Part shown: piece by piece, positions 7,545 through 17,540 of the stretch
How the letters are laid out: the number at the start of each line of letters is the position of its first letter
How positions within the stretch are numbered: the first letter of the stretch is position 1
DNA from: Candidatus Anaerostipes avistercoris
GTDB lineage: Bacteria > Bacillota > Clostridia > Lachnospirales > Lachnospiraceae
DNA length: 64,000 nucleotides
Direction: 5' to 3'
Assembly (NCBI GenBank): GCA_019119895.1
Contig: DWWD01000016.1
Location: 40,379-104,378 of the forward strand
Made by a program: the position numbers and the translations under genes
Notes under the pieces: model-generated
Databases searched by the model: none
The model's input: only the letters and a program-made list of their open reading frames with translations
What the model was told of the DNA's origin: nothing

Positions 7545-8420
7545 ATGAAGGTATTAAATTACGGATCGCTGAATTACGATTATGTATATGAAGTAGATCA
7601 CATCAACCAGCCCGGAGAGACCCAGAGCTGTGTCAGGAGAAATGTTTTCTGCGGAGGAAAAGGTCTGAATCAGTCGGTGGCGCTGGCCCGCGCCGGAGTA
7701 TCTGTGTACCAGGGCGGACTGACAGGAGAAGACGGACAGATGTTTCTGGAGGTATGCAGGGAAAATGGAATTGATACTTCCTGCCTGGGCAGGGTGGAAG
7801 GACCCAGCGGACACGCTGTGATTCAGCTGGATCGAAGCGGAGAGAACTGCATTCTTATTTACGGCGGAGCCAATCAGAGTCAGACCAGGGAATGGATGGA
7901 CAAAACGCTGGATCATTTTGGCGAGGGAGATCTTCTTCTGCTGCAAAATGAGGTCAATGGACTGGATTACCTGATCGATCAGGCATATGCGAAAGGAATG
8001 GTCATTGTTCTGAACCCTTCTCCATGGGACGATAAGTTAAAAGCCTGTGATCTGAAGAAAGTATCCGTATTTCTGATCAATGAAGTCGAAGGCGGACAGA
8101 TTACAGGGGAGCAGGAGCCGGAAAGAATTCTGGATAAAATGCAGCAGCTGTATCCGGATGCCCAGACAGTTCTGACACTGGGAAGCAAAGGAGCTATATG
8201 GCAGGGCAGGGGACAGCGGGTTCGGCAGAAGGCGTACAAGGTGGATGTTGTGGATACGACAGCCGCCGGCGATACGTTCACCGGATATTTTATTGCGGGA
8301 ATGACAGAACATATGCCGGTGGAAGAAAATATGCGCCGTGCAGCCAGAGCGTCCGCCATTGCCGTTTCAAGGATGGGAGCAGCTCCGTCCATACCGGCTC
8401 TGAGTGAAGTTGAGAGGTAG
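7545..8420 (+). CDS. rbsK: Ribokinase / PfkB family sugar kinase
   Basis: 291 aa PfkB-family carbohydrate kinase. It has the N-terminal NYGSLNYDYV strand, the substrate motif GGKGLNQSVALARAG, and the C-terminal catalytic/anion-hole signature DTTAAGDTFTGYF with its catalytic Asp. The pattern fits ribokinase (ATP + ribose to ribose 5-phosphate) better than fructokinase, but no rbs transporter or rbsD is adjacent, so the substrate is not proven. It lies directly after the transketolase operon, consistent with feeding pentose phosphates into it. Strong RBS (GGAGGA). Confidence 0.82.
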   Translation: MKVLNYGSLNYDYVYEVDHINQPGETQSCVRRNVFCGGKGLNQSVALARAGVSVYQGGLTGEDGQMFLEVCRENGIDTSCLGRVEGPSGHAVIQLDRSGENCILIYGGANQSQTREWMDKTLDHFGEGDLLLLQNEVNGLDYLIDQAYAKGMVIVLNPSPWDDKLKACDLKKVSVFLINEVEGGQITGEQEPERILDKMQQLYPDAQTVLTLGSKGAIWQGRGQRVRQKAYKVDVVDTTAAGDTFTGYFIAGMTEHMPVEENMRRAARASAIAVSRMGAAPSIPALSEVER

Positions 8421-8475
8421 ACAAAAAGCTCAGCAGGAAGTATAATGGCTTACAGAAAAAAGGGAGGGTTGAAAA

Positions 8476-9225
8476 GTGTGGAATAGAAGAGAACTGAAAC
8501 AGAGGGGAAAAGGAGCATTTCTCCGAAATTATGGAATCACGGTGCTTGTCACTTTGATTCTGGGATTTCTGACAGGAGAGCTGTCTGGAAATGGAGTGAG
8601 CAATAGTGTCAGAGATGTTATGACAGAAAATGACGGTGATATCATGGCACTTGCCAGTTATCTGTGGCTTTTGGTTTTTGGAATCGGATTGCTGTTGATG
8701 CTGATCGGGCTTCTTGTGAAGATTTTTATCGGAAACCTGATTGAGATCGGCGCCATGCGTTTTTATGAAGAAAACAGCACCGGAAAGGCGCCGCTGGGAA
8801 GCATTCTTGCAGGATTCCGCCAGGGTTACTATGGAAAAAATGTGCTGACCTTATTCCTGAGAGATCTTTATCTTGTATTGTGGACAATTCTTTTGATCAT
8901 ACCGGGAATCGTAAAGAGTTACGAATATTCCATGATTCCGTATATTTTAGCGGAAAATCCTGCAATTTCCCGTCAGAGAGCCTTTGAGATCAGCAGGGAA
9001 ATGATGAGGGGAGAGAAATGGGAAGCCTTTGTGCTGGATCTGTCCTTTATCGGCTGGAATATTTTAAGCGGAATCACCTTTGGGATCGTAGGGCTGCTGT
9101 ATTCCAGACCATATCAGAAATCAACCTGGGCAGAGCTTTACAAAGTAAACCGCGAGAAAGTTCTTGGAAATGGAAGCGTGTCTGCGGCAGAACTGCCGGG
9201 AGTGGATGTGGATGTCATAATGTAA
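8476..9225 (+). CDS. DUF975 family integral membrane protein
   Basis: 249 aa, opening MWNRRELKQRGKGAFLRNYG as typical of DUF975. Several hydrophobic segments follow (VTLILGF; YLWLLVFGIGLLLMLIGLLV; LYLVLWTILLIIPGI; LSFIGWNILSGITFGI). The motif IPGIVKSYEYSMIPYILAENP and the following REMMRGEK region are characteristic. Function of the family is unknown. Start is GTG with GGGAGGG 8 nt upstream. It sits 55 nt after ribokinase and may be cotranscribed. Confidence 0.85.
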   Translation: MWNRRELKQRGKGAFLRNYGITVLVTLILGFLTGELSGNGVSNSVRDVMTENDGDIMALASYLWLLVFGIGLLLMLIGLLVKIFIGNLIEIGAMRFYEENSTGKAPLGSILAGFRQGYYGKNVLTLFLRDLYLVLWTILLIIPGIVKSYEYSMIPYILAENPAISRQRAFEISREMMRGEKWEAFVLDLSFIGWNILSGITFGIVGLLYSRPYQKSTWAELYKVNREKVLGNGSVSAAELPGVDVDVIM

Positions 9226-9241
9226 CAGGTGATAACAGAGC

Positions 9242-9278
9242 AAAAAGGATTCTGCCGGCGCAGAATCCTTTTTCTTTA
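9242..9278 (+). terminator. Intrinsic terminator after DUF975 gene
   Basis: 14-bp stem AAAAAGGATTCTGC / GCAGAATCCTTTTT with a 4-nt loop, followed by ctttatt. The A/T flanks make it potentially bidirectional. Confidence 0.85.
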
Positions 9279-9285
9279 TTCCTGT

Positions 9286-9314
9286 TTGATAACCGGGCAA
9301 AGGCATGATATAAT
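9286..9314 (+). promoter_or_regulatory. glmM operon promoter
   Basis: TTGATA (9286-9291), 17-bp spacer, TATAAT (9309-9314) with a TGa extended -10. The predicted start near 9321 gives an 84-nt leader. This is a strong vegetative promoter for the long downstream housekeeping run. Confidence 0.75.
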
Positions 9315-9404
9315 GGACGTCGGAATATGTGCCGGATACGGCCGTATTTCAAAAGAAACGTAAGAAAAGTGATTGTACATAGAATTCAGATGAAGGAGTT
9401 TATC

Positions 9405-10754
9405 ATGGGGAAATATTTTGGAACAGACGGCTTCAGAGGAGAAGCAAATGTGAATCTGACAGTAGAGCATGCCTATAAAGTGGGACGATATATCGGATGG
9501 TATTTTAATCAGAAAACATCCAGAGCCAAGATTGTCATCGGAAAAGATACCAGACGCAGCAGCTACATGTTTGAAAATGCTCTTGTCGCCGGATTAACGG
9601 CATCAGGAGCGGACGCTTATATGCTGTATGTGACAACGACGCCGAGTGTGGCTTATGTTGTCCGCACGGAGCAGTTTGACTGTGGAATCATGATTTCTGC
9701 CAGTCACAATCCATTTTATGATAATGGAATCAAGCTGATCAATGCCAAAGGACATAAGATGGAAGCAGAAGTCGAGGAAAAAGTCGAGGCGTACATTGAC
9801 GGAGAGATTGATGAAATCCCATTTGCCACTAAGAAAGAAATCGGACGCGCAAGGGATTATACAGCTGGAAGAAATCATTATATCGGATATCTGATTTCCT
9901 CTGCCACCCGCTCTTTTAAGGGAATGAAAGTCGGACTTGACTGTGCCAACGGAAGTTCTTTTGCCATTGCGGAAAATGTGTTTAATGCTCTCGGAGCAGA
10001 GACACATGTGATCAATAATGAGCCGGACGGAACCAATATCAATACCAACTGCGGTTCCACTCATATTGAGATTTTAAGAGGATATGTAAAAGAAAATCAT
10101 CTGGATGTTGGTTTTGCGTATGACGGTGACGCAGACCGCTGTATCGCAGTGGATGAAAACGGTCAGGTTGTGGACGGAGATCTGATTCTCTATGTCTGCG
10201 GTCAGTATCTGAAGAAACATGGTGAGCTGAACAATAACACCATTGTAACAACGGTTATGTCCAATCTGGGACTTTATAAAGCCCTGGAGGCAGCCGGTAT
10301 TTCTTATGAGAAGACGGCAGTAGGAGATAAATACGTCAATGAAAACATGGTAAGAAACGGCCATGCCCTGGGAGGTGAGCAGTCCGGACACATTATTTTC
10401 AGCAAGTACGCTACAACAGGAGACGGAATTCTTACTTCCCTGAAGATCATGGAAGCAATGATTGAACAAAAGCAGGCACTGAGCCATCTGGTGGAAGCCG
10501 TTGAGATTTTTCCTCAGATTCTGGAAAATGTTCGTGTGCATGACAAGAAGACAGCACAGGATGATCCGGATGTGCAGGCGGCGGTAGCGGAAGTTGAAAA
10601 AGAACTTGGAGATGAAGGAAGAATTCTCGTCCGCGAAAGCGGAACGGAGCCGCTTGTCCGTGTCATGGTAGAAGCGAAGAGCCATGAGATCTGCCGCAGT
10701 AAGGTAGATAAAGTGGTGAAGGTGCTGAGACAGAAAGGGCATGTCGTTGAATAA
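9405..10754 (+). CDS. glmM: Phosphoglucosamine mutase
   Basis: 449 aa from ATG 9405, which has AAGGAG 6 nt upstream; the ORF-track start at 9327 lies at the predicted transcription start and adds a non-family extension. N-terminus GKYFGTDGFRGEAN is diagnostic of GlmM. The active-site phosphoserine is S100 in ISASHNP, the metal loop is DGDADRC, and the C-terminal phosphate-binding loop is RESGTEPLVRVM. It converts glucosamine 6-phosphate to glucosamine 1-phosphate for UDP-GlcNAc and peptidoglycan synthesis. Heads the priA-def-fmt cluster. Confidence 0.93.
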   Translation: MGKYFGTDGFRGEANVNLTVEHAYKVGRYIGWYFNQKTSRAKIVIGKDTRRSSYMFENALVAGLTASGADAYMLYVTTTPSVAYVVRTEQFDCGIMISASHNPFYDNGIKLINAKGHKMEAEVEEKVEAYIDGEIDEIPFATKKEIGRARDYTAGRNHYIGYLISSATRSFKGMKVGLDCANGSSFAIAENVFNALGAETHVINNEPDGTNINTNCGSTHIEILRGYVKENHLDVGFAYDGDADRCIAVDENGQVVDGDLILYVCGQYLKKHGELNNNTIVTTVMSNLGLYKALEAAGISYEKTAVGDKYVNENMVRNGHALGGEQSGHIIFSKYATTGDGILTSLKIMEAMIEQKQALSHLVEAVEIFPQILENVRVHDKKTAQDDPDVQAAVAEVEKELGDEGRILVRESGTEPLVRVMVEAKSHEICRSKVDKVVKVLRQKGHVVE

Positions 10755-10757
10755 TTT

Positions 10758-12983
10758 ATGGAAAAATTATATGCGGAAATTATTATAGATATTTCTCATG
10801 AGGCACTGGATCGGGTTTTTAGCTACAAAGTGCCTTTTTCCTTACGGGAAGATATCCGGATCGGGCAGCAGGTGACGGTGCCCTTCGGGAGAGGGAACAA
10901 GGAACGCAAAGGTTATGTTGTTGGTTTTTCCAATCGGACGGATTATGATGAGAATAAGGTAAAAGAAATTCTGAGAATTGATGCAGACGCGGTGACAGCG
11001 GAATCCAGAATGCTGAATCTGGCATACTGGATACGGGAAAATTACGGATCGACTATGATTCAGGCTCTCCGCACGGTTCTGCCGGTGCAGGAGAAAATGA
11101 ACCGCAGGTCTGCCCGATGGATCGAGCTGAAAATAGATCCGGTACATGGTCCGGCTCTGCTGGAAGAGTATTTTGGGAAACATTATACGGCGAAGGCCAG
11201 GCTTCTGGCGGCTCTGCTGGATCAAAACAGGATTTCATGGGAACAGGCAGCCCATCAGCTGAAGATTTCCAAAAGCACAGTGGATTCCATGGTAAAGGAT
11301 GATGTGATCCGGGTGGTGACAGAATATTATTACCGGAATCCCAGTCAGCAGGAGACGGAACTGGAACCGCCTGCTCTGCTTAATAAAGAGCAGCAGAAGC
11401 TGGTGGACGAATTTAAGCAGGATCTGCTTCGAGAGGAACATAGGGTGTATCTGCTCCATGGGGTGACGGGAAGCGGAAAGACTGAAGTGTATCTGGCGGC
11501 CATTGATGAGGTGATAAAAAGAGGTCAGCAGGCCATCGTGCTGATTCCGGAAATTGCCCTGACCTACCAGACAGTCCGGAGATTTACCAAACGGTTTGGA
11601 GAAAGGGTTTCGATATTGAATTCCCGTCTGTCCAAAGGGGAAAAATATGATCAGTGGCTCCGGGCAAAACAGGGAGATGTGGATGTAATCATCGGTCCCA
11701 GATCCGCACTGTTTGTCCCGTTTCCAAATCTTGGTCTGATCGTGATTGACGAAGAACATGAGGGCAGTTATAAGAGTGAGCAGACGCCCAAATACCATGC
11801 GAGGGAAACGGCGATTCAGAAGGCGTCTATGGAAGGTGCGTCGGTGATTCTCGGATCGGCGACGCCGTCGGTGGAAAGTTACAAACATGCGCTGGAAGGA
11901 AAGTACCGGTTATGGGAGCTTACGAAACGGGCGCAGAACGCAGTGCTGCCTCAGGTTTATATTGAAGATCTCAGGGCAGAACTGAGGGCGGGAAACCGGA
12001 GTATTTTCAGCCGGAGACTCCGCAGTCTTATGGAAGACCGGCTGAACAAAGGCGAGCAGATGATGCTGTTTCTGAACCGGAGAGGCTATGCGGGATTTGT
12101 TTCCTGCAGGAGCTGCGGACATGTGATGGAATGTCCCCACTGTGATGTGTCTATGACGTATCACCGGGAGGGTGTCCTGAAATGCCATTACTGCGGGTAC
12201 GAACTGCCGATGCCGAAGACCTGTCCGGAATGTGGAAGTCCTTACATCGGAACCTTTGGTCTGGGAACGCAGAAAGTGGAATCTGCCATTTATAAGGAAT
12301 TTCCGGGAGTCAGAGTGCTCCGGATGGATATGGATACAACCAGGAGAAAGCACAGTCATGAGGAAATTCTGAAAGCCTTTTCCAGGGGAGAGGCAGATAT
12401 CCTGGTGGGGACGCAGATGATCGTCAAAGGACATGATTACGCTAATGTGACTCTGGTAGGAATCCTGGCGGCGGATCTGTCTCTGCATGCTAATGATTAC
12501 AGGGCCGGCGAGCGGACATTCCAGCTTCTGACCCAGGCGGCAGGAAGAGCCGGCCGCGGAGACAAAGGCGGAGAAGTAGTCATACAGACGTATTCACCGG
12601 ACCACTACAGCATTGTCACGGCAGCGGCGCAGGATTATAAGGAATTTTACCGGCAGGAGATCGGATACCGTACACTGATGAAATATCCTCCGGTCTGGCA
12701 GATGCTGGTAATTTTCTTTTCCGGCAGTGATGAGGATCAGGTAAAGGAATTGTCGGGGAAGACGGCAGAAGTTCTGAAGCGGATGGAATTACTGGTCATT
12801 GGGCCGGGAGAAGCGTCTGTGGTCAGAATGAAGGATCAGTACCGCCGTGTGGTTTATATAAAAGACGCGGATTATCAGAATCTGATCCGGGCAAAAGATC
12901 ATGTAGAAGCATGGCTGGAACAGCAGCAGGAAAAGAGAAATGTTCTGATAAATTTTGATTTTAATCCAATGAACAGTTATTAA
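10758..12983 (+). CDS. priA: Primosomal replication-restart helicase PriA
   Basis: 741 aa, normal for PriA. Features in order: N-terminal 3'-end DNA-binding domain (LYAEIIIDISHEALDRVFSY), a winged-helix stretch, Walker A HGVTGSGKTEVYL, Walker B DEEH, a zinc-binding insert with paired CxxC-type motifs (CRSCGHVMECPHC; CHYCGYELP; CPECGS), and helicase motif VI (QAAGRAGRG). It reloads the replisome at stalled forks. It starts 3 nt after the glmM stop; the weak spacing suggests coupling. Confidence 0.95.
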   Translation: MEKLYAEIIIDISHEALDRVFSYKVPFSLREDIRIGQQVTVPFGRGNKERKGYVVGFSNRTDYDENKVKEILRIDADAVTAESRMLNLAYWIRENYGSTMIQALRTVLPVQEKMNRRSARWIELKIDPVHGPALLEEYFGKHYTAKARLLAALLDQNRISWEQAAHQLKISKSTVDSMVKDDVIRVVTEYYYRNPSQQETELEPPALLNKEQQKLVDEFKQDLLREEHRVYLLHGVTGSGKTEVYLAAIDEVIKRGQQAIVLIPEIALTYQTVRRFTKRFGERVSILNSRLSKGEKYDQWLRAKQGDVDVIIGPRSALFVPFPNLGLIVIDEEHEGSYKSEQTPKYHARETAIQKASMEGASVILGSATPSVESYKHALEGKYRLWELTKRAQNAVLPQVYIEDLRAELRAGNRSIFSRRLRSLMEDRLNKGEQMMLFLNRRGYAGFVSCRSCGHVMECPHCDVSMTYHREGVLKCHYCGYELPMPKTCPECGSPYIGTFGLGTQKVESAIYKEFPGVRVLRMDMDTTRRKHSHEEILKAFSRGEADILVGTQMIVKGHDYANVTLVGILAADLSLHANDYRAGERTFQLLTQAAGRAGRGDKGGEVVIQTYSPDHYSIVTAAAQDYKEFYRQEIGYRTLMKYPPVWQMLVIFFSGSDEDQVKELSGKTAEVLKRMELLVIGPGEASVVRMKDQYRRVVYIKDADYQNLIRAKDHVEAWLEQQQEKRNVLINFDFNPMNSY

Positions 12984-13002
12984 AAAAATAAAGGAGAAGA
13001 AA

Positions 13003-13485
13003 ATGGCAATTCGAAAAATACGTGTAATGGGCGATGAAGTACTTCGGAAAACTTCCAAGGAAGTAAAGGAAATGACGCCCAGACTCAAAACGCTGGTAGG
13101 AGATATGTTTGACACGATGTATGAGGCAATGGGAGTGGGACTCGCCGCGCCGCAGGTCGGCATTTTAAAGAGAATCGTTGTAATTGATACTTATGAGGAA
13201 GGCGAAAAATTTGCGCTTGTGAATCCGGTGATCACTTATAGTGACGGAGAACAGATCGGGGATGAAGGATGCCTGAGCCTGCCTGGGAAGACGGCAGTGG
13301 TAAAACGCCCGGATCATGTTATCTGTCAGGCGTACAATGAAAATATGGAGCCGATTACAGTGGAGGGAAGAGGACTTCTGGCGAGAGCCATCTGCCATGA
13401 ACTGGATCATTTGGATGGAATCTTATACCCGGATGTAGCAGAGGAACCGGTGCGCGATGTGACCTATGAGGAAGAAGGAGAATAA
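13003..13485 (+). CDS. def: Peptide deformylase
   Basis: 160 aa with all three deformylase motifs: GVGLAAPQ (44-51), EGCLS (88-92, metal ligand C90) and HELDH (132-136). It removes the formyl group from nascent chains using Fe2+ or another metal. Located 19 nt after priA and directly before fmt, which adds that formyl group, the standard bacterial pairing. RBS AAGGAG. Confidence 0.96.
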   Translation: MAIRKIRVMGDEVLRKTSKEVKEMTPRLKTLVGDMFDTMYEAMGVGLAAPQVGILKRIVVIDTYEEGEKFALVNPVITYSDGEQIGDEGCLSLPGKTAVVKRPDHVICQAYNENMEPITVEGRGLLARAICHELDHLDGILYPDVAEEPVRDVTYEEEGE

Positions 13486-13486
13486 T

Positions 13487-14416
13487 ATGAGAGTTGTATT
13501 TATGGGAACACCGGAGTTTGCAGTTCCTTCTCTGCAGGCGCTGATCGATCATCATCAGGTGGCAGGCGTCGTGACCCAGCCGGACCGGCAGAGAGGCAGA
13601 GGAAAGAAAGTACAATTTTCTCCGGTCAAAGAAAAAGCAGTGGCGTATGATATTCCGGTTCTCCAGCCGGAAAGGGCGCGGGATGAAGCGTTTATAGAAG
13701 AACTGGCGAAACTTGATCCTGAAGTGATCGTTGTTGTGGCGTATGGGCAGATTCTCCCGGAAAGTATTCTGAATCTTCCGAAATACGGATGCATCAATGT
13801 ACATGGATCTCTTCTGCCGAAATACAGAGGCGCAGCGCCAATTCAGTGGGCCGTTCTCAACGGAGAAGAGAAGACAGGAATCACGACCATGTATATGGGA
13901 AAAGGACTGGATACGGGAGATATGATCGATAAGGCAGAAGTCGTTCTGGATTCGAAAGAGACGGCGGGAAGCCTTCACGATAAACTGATGAATCTGGGAG
14001 CAGAACTTCTGCTGACGACTTTGTCAAAGGTTGAGGCAGGCACTATTGTCAGGACAAAACAGGATGACAGCGAGAGCAGCTATGCGAAAATGCTCAGCAA
14101 AGAAATGGGGAAAATGGATTTCTCAAAAACGGCAAAAGAACTGGAACAGTGGATCAGGGGAATGAATCCATGGCCGAGCGCATATACGACAATGAATGGG
14201 AAAACTTTGAAAATCTGGGATGCGGATGTTCTTTCTTATGATGGAACTGAAGAGCCAGGAACTGTCGTTGATGTGACAAAGAACACGATTGTGGTAGCTG
14301 CAGGGGAAGGAGCCCTGGCTCTGAAAGAAATCCAGCTGGCAGGGAAGAAACGGATGCCGGTGCAGGCATTTCTGCTGGGAAGTTCTGTAGAAACAGGAAT
14401 CAGATTAGGAGAGTAA
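13487..14416 (+). CDS. fmt: Methionyl-tRNA formyltransferase
   Basis: 309 aa starting MRVVFMGTPEFAVPSLQ at ATG 13487; the ORF-track start 21 nt earlier lies inside def and is replaced because AAGGAG precedes 13487 by 6 nt. Catalytic region NVHGSLLPKYRGAAPI plus GLDTGD are those of the formyltransferase fold, followed by a C-terminal OB-like tRNA-binding domain. It formylates initiator Met-tRNA. One base separates def and fmt. Confidence 0.95.
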   Translation: MRVVFMGTPEFAVPSLQALIDHHQVAGVVTQPDRQRGRGKKVQFSPVKEKAVAYDIPVLQPERARDEAFIEELAKLDPEVIVVVAYGQILPESILNLPKYGCINVHGSLLPKYRGAAPIQWAVLNGEEKTGITTMYMGKGLDTGDMIDKAEVVLDSKETAGSLHDKLMNLGAELLLTTLSKVEAGTIVRTKQDDSESSYAKMLSKEMGKMDFSKTAKELEQWIRGMNPWPSAYTTMNGKTLKIWDADVLSYDGTEEPGTVVDVTKNTIVVAAGEGALALKEIQLAGKKRMPVQAFLLGSSVETGIRLGE

Positions 14417-14417
14417 G

Positions 14418-15761
14418 ATGGAAAATCCGAGAGAGCAGGCACTGGATGTCCTCATGAAAGTAGACAAAAAAGAAGAGTTATCTCATATTATTATTGGAAA
14501 TGTGCTGGAGAAATATCAGCTGTCTCCCAAACGGGACCGGGCTTTTTTTTCCCGCCTGACTGAGGGAACACTGGAACGGCAGATTACCATTGATTATGTG
14601 ATCGATCAGTTTTCTAAAACAAAACTCCGGAAATGCCGCCCTCTGATCCGGGCGCTGCTTCGGATGGGGACCTATCAGATTCTGTATATGGATCAGGTAC
14701 CGGATGCCGCGGCATGCAACGAGGCAGTGAAACTGGCAAAAAAACGCGGGTTTTCCAGACTGTCCGGATTCATCAATGGAATCTTGAGAAGCATCAGCCG
14801 CAAGAAGGATAAGATCGTATGGCCGGATCGGGAAAAAGATGAAAATCTCTGGATTTCTGTGAAATATTCCATGCCGGTTTGGCTGGTGGAATTTTTCCGG
14901 GAAACTTATGACGGAGAAACGGTGGAAAAAATGGCAGCTTCGTTTCTGGAGGAAAAGAAGACAACGCTGTATTGTCTAAAAGGCAAAGGCGGAAAAGAAG
15001 CCTTGAAAAAAGAGCTGGAAGAGGAAGGGATACAGGCGGAAGATGGATTTCTGTGTGAAGAAGCACTGCGGATTTCCGGATACGATTCCCTCTGGAGAAT
15101 TCCGGCGTTCCGTCAGGGAAAATGTTTTGTGCAGGATGAAAGTTCCATGCTGGCGGCGTCTCTGGCTCAGGCAGAAGCAGGGCAGCTTGTCCTGGATCTC
15201 TGCAGCGCTCCCGGAGGAAAAGCCATGTATATGGCGGATCAAATGAGGGGAGAAGGAATGGTCATTGCCAGAGATCTGACAGAAGATAAAACAGACCTGA
15301 TTGAAGAAAATACGGAACGGACAGAACTGGAAAACATCCGGGTGGAAATGGCGGACGCCAGGATTCTGGATGAGGACATGATCGGGAGAGCCGATATAGT
15401 TCTTGCGGATCTTCCATGTTCCGGGCTCGGGATTATGGGAAGAAAGAATGACATCAAGTATAACGCAGACAGGAATCAGATGAGAGAACTGGCGGTTCTT
15501 CAGAGAAACATTCTGAAAAATGCGGCGGCTTATGTAAAGCCGGGAGGCGCGCTGATTTACAGTACCTGCACCATCAATCCGGAGGAGAATGAAGAAAATT
15601 ATCGGTGGATTCAGAAGGAGTCCGGTTTCAGACCGGAGGATCTGCGGCCGCTGCTGCCGGAAAGCCTTGTATCAGATACGGCAGAAAAGGGATGGATCCA
15701 GCTGCTGCCGGGAATTCATCCATGCGATGGATTTTTTGTGGGAAAATTAAGGAGAGTGTAA
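14418..15761 (+). CDS. rsmB: 16S rRNA (cytosine-967-C5)-methyltransferase
   Basis: 447 aa with an N-terminal NusB-like RNA-binding domain (ALDVLMKVDKKEELSHIII...) and a C-terminal SAM-dependent methyltransferase domain. SAM loop is DLCSAPGGKAMYMA; catalytic motif DLPCSGLG (Pro-Cys) and second conserved Cys in YSTCTINPEENE are present. It methylates C967-equivalent of 16S rRNA. One base after fmt, the usual fmt-rsmB order. Confidence 0.94.
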   Translation: MENPREQALDVLMKVDKKEELSHIIIGNVLEKYQLSPKRDRAFFSRLTEGTLERQITIDYVIDQFSKTKLRKCRPLIRALLRMGTYQILYMDQVPDAAACNEAVKLAKKRGFSRLSGFINGILRSISRKKDKIVWPDREKDENLWISVKYSMPVWLVEFFRETYDGETVEKMAASFLEEKKTTLYCLKGKGGKEALKKELEEEGIQAEDGFLCEEALRISGYDSLWRIPAFRQGKCFVQDESSMLAASLAQAEAGQLVLDLCSAPGGKAMYMADQMRGEGMVIARDLTEDKTDLIEENTERTELENIRVEMADARILDEDMIGRADIVLADLPCSGLGIMGRKNDIKYNADRNQMRELAVLQRNILKNAAAYVKPGGALIYSTCTINPEENEENYRWIQKESGFRPEDLRPLLPESLVSDTAEKGWIQLLPGIHPCDGFFVGKLRRV

Positions 15762-15762
15762 T

Positions 15763-16797
15763 ATGGATTTAAAATCGATGACGTTGGAAGAGCTGGAAGC
15801 ATGTATGGTATCTCTCCGGGAACCAAAATTCCGCGCAAAACAGATTTATGAATGGATGCATAAGCATCTGGCGTTTTCCTGGGAGGAAATGGGGAATATC
15901 CCGAAAAAGCTGAAAGAAAAACTCCGGCAAAACGGGTACGAGATGTATGGAGTGAAAAAAATTGACTGCTTGATTTCCAAATTGGACGGAACGAGGAAAT
16001 ATTTGTTTGAACTCCATGACGGCAATATCATTGAAAGTGTTCTGATGAAGTACAAACACGGAAATTCTGTCTGTATTTCATCTCAGGCAGGATGCCGTAT
16101 GGGATGCAGATTCTGCGCCTCCACCCTGGGAGGACTGGATCGGAATCTGGAGCCGTCCGAGATGCTCAGTCAGATTTATTTTATCCAGAAAGATACCGGA
16201 GAGAGGGTTTCCAATGTCGTTATGATGGGAACAGGAGAACCTCTGGATAATTATGAAAATGTCCTGCGGTTTCTGGAACTGATCACATCGGAAAAAGGAT
16301 TGAATATCAGCCAGAGGAATCTTACGATTTCCACCTGCGGCATCGTTCCGAAAATCCGGGAGCTGGCAGAAGAACATCTTCAGATTACCCTGGCGATTTC
16401 CCTTCACGCGCCGAATGATGAAAAACGAAAGGAACTGATGCCGATCGCGAAACAATATGCCATGGACGAACTGCTGGAGGCGTGCAGATATTATTTCAAA
16501 AAGACCAATCGGAGAATGACCTTCGAGTACAGTCTGGTGGCAGGAGTCAACGACCAGCCGGAAAACGCGGGAGAATTGTGCAGGAGATTGAAAGGATTTC
16601 CGTGTCATGTGAATCTGATACCGGTAAATCCGATCAAGGAGAGAAATTTTCGACAATCCCTGCCGGAATCTATTATGGAATTTAAAAAGATACTTGAAAA
16701 AAACTGTATAAATGTTACGATAAGAAGAGAGATGGGCGCAGACATCAATGCCGCCTGCGGACAGCTTAGGCGAACGAAACTACAATCTATAAAGTAA
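15763..16797 (+). CDS. rlmN: Dual-specificity rRNA/tRNA adenine-C2 methyltransferase
   Basis: 344 aa radical SAM enzyme. The iron-sulfur cluster is bound by CRMGCRFC (C111, C115, C118), and the C-terminal NAACGQLR provides the second catalytic Cys. It methylates A2503 of 23S rRNA and A37 of some tRNAs. One base after rsmB in a tightly packed translation-factor operon. Confidence 0.95.
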   Translation: MDLKSMTLEELEACMVSLREPKFRAKQIYEWMHKHLAFSWEEMGNIPKKLKEKLRQNGYEMYGVKKIDCLISKLDGTRKYLFELHDGNIIESVLMKYKHGNSVCISSQAGCRMGCRFCASTLGGLDRNLEPSEMLSQIYFIQKDTGERVSNVVMMGTGEPLDNYENVLRFLELITSEKGLNISQRNLTISTCGIVPKIRELAEEHLQITLAISLHAPNDEKRKELMPIAKQYAMDELLEACRYYFKKTNRRMTFEYSLVAGVNDQPENAGELCRRLKGFPCHVNLIPVNPIKERNFRQSLPESIMEFKKILEKNCINVTIRREMGADINAACGQLRRTKLQSIK

Positions 16798-16809
16798 AGG
16801 AGTACGAAT

Positions 16810-17529
16810 ATGCGATCCGTTGGAGAGTCACATATTGGAAAGGTCAGATCGGAAAATCAGGATACGATTTTTCTGAGCGACCAGCCGGTAGGCAAATTGG
16901 ATAATCTATATATTGTAGCAGATGGCATGGGAGGCCATCGGGCGGGAGGATATGCGTCTTCTTATGCGGTAAGCCGTTTTGTGGACTTGCTGCGCGAATC
17001 AGAGGATGAAGATATAATCGAATCTATGAAAGCGGCAATTGCCGCCGTGAATCAGGAAATACTGGAAAAGTGCAGGGAGGATTCTGCCTATGCGGGAATG
17101 GGAACAACCATTGTCGCAGCCACAGTTTCCGGATCACGGATTACTGTTATGAATATTGGAGACAGCAGACTTTATTATGGAGCAGGAGATTTTGAGCAGA
17201 TTACGGTGGATCATTCCTATGTGGAGGAGCTGGTCCAGGCCGGTGCGCTCAGAAGAGACCAGAGCAGGCTCCATCCGAAAAAGAATTTAATAACCAGAGC
17301 AGTAGGAGCGCCATCTGCAGAGCCTGATTTTTTTCAGTTTCAGGCTCAGGATGGTTATTTGCTTTTATGCAGTGATGGTTTGACGAATATGATAGCAGAT
17401 GATGAATTGAAGGAACTTCTTTTAGATCACAGCCAGCTGGAAAACAAAGCAAGTCAGATGATCGCCCGGGCCAATGAATACGGAGGACGGGATAATATAT
17501 CGCTGGTCATTGTGGAATTAAAGAGATGA
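16810..17529 (+). CDS. prpC: PP2C-type Ser/Thr phosphatase (PrpC/Stp1)
   Basis: 239 aa with PP2C metal-binding motifs: GKVRSENQD near residue 10, VADGMGGHRAGGYAS, GMGTTIVAA, and C-terminal GGRDNISLVIVE. It reverses phosphorylation by the kinase encoded 11 nt downstream. The prpC-prkC pair after rlmN is the conserved Firmicutes arrangement. Cytosolic, Mn-dependent by family. Confidence 0.95.
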   Translation: MRSVGESHIGKVRSENQDTIFLSDQPVGKLDNLYIVADGMGGHRAGGYASSYAVSRFVDLLRESEDEDIIESMKAAIAAVNQEILEKCREDSAYAGMGTTIVAATVSGSRITVMNIGDSRLYYGAGDFEQITVDHSYVEELVQAGALRRDQSRLHPKKNLITRAVGAPSAEPDFFQFQAQDGYLLLCSDGLTNMIADDELKELLLDHSQLENKASQMIARANEYGGRDNISLVIVELKR

Positions 17530-17540
17530 GGTGAATACAG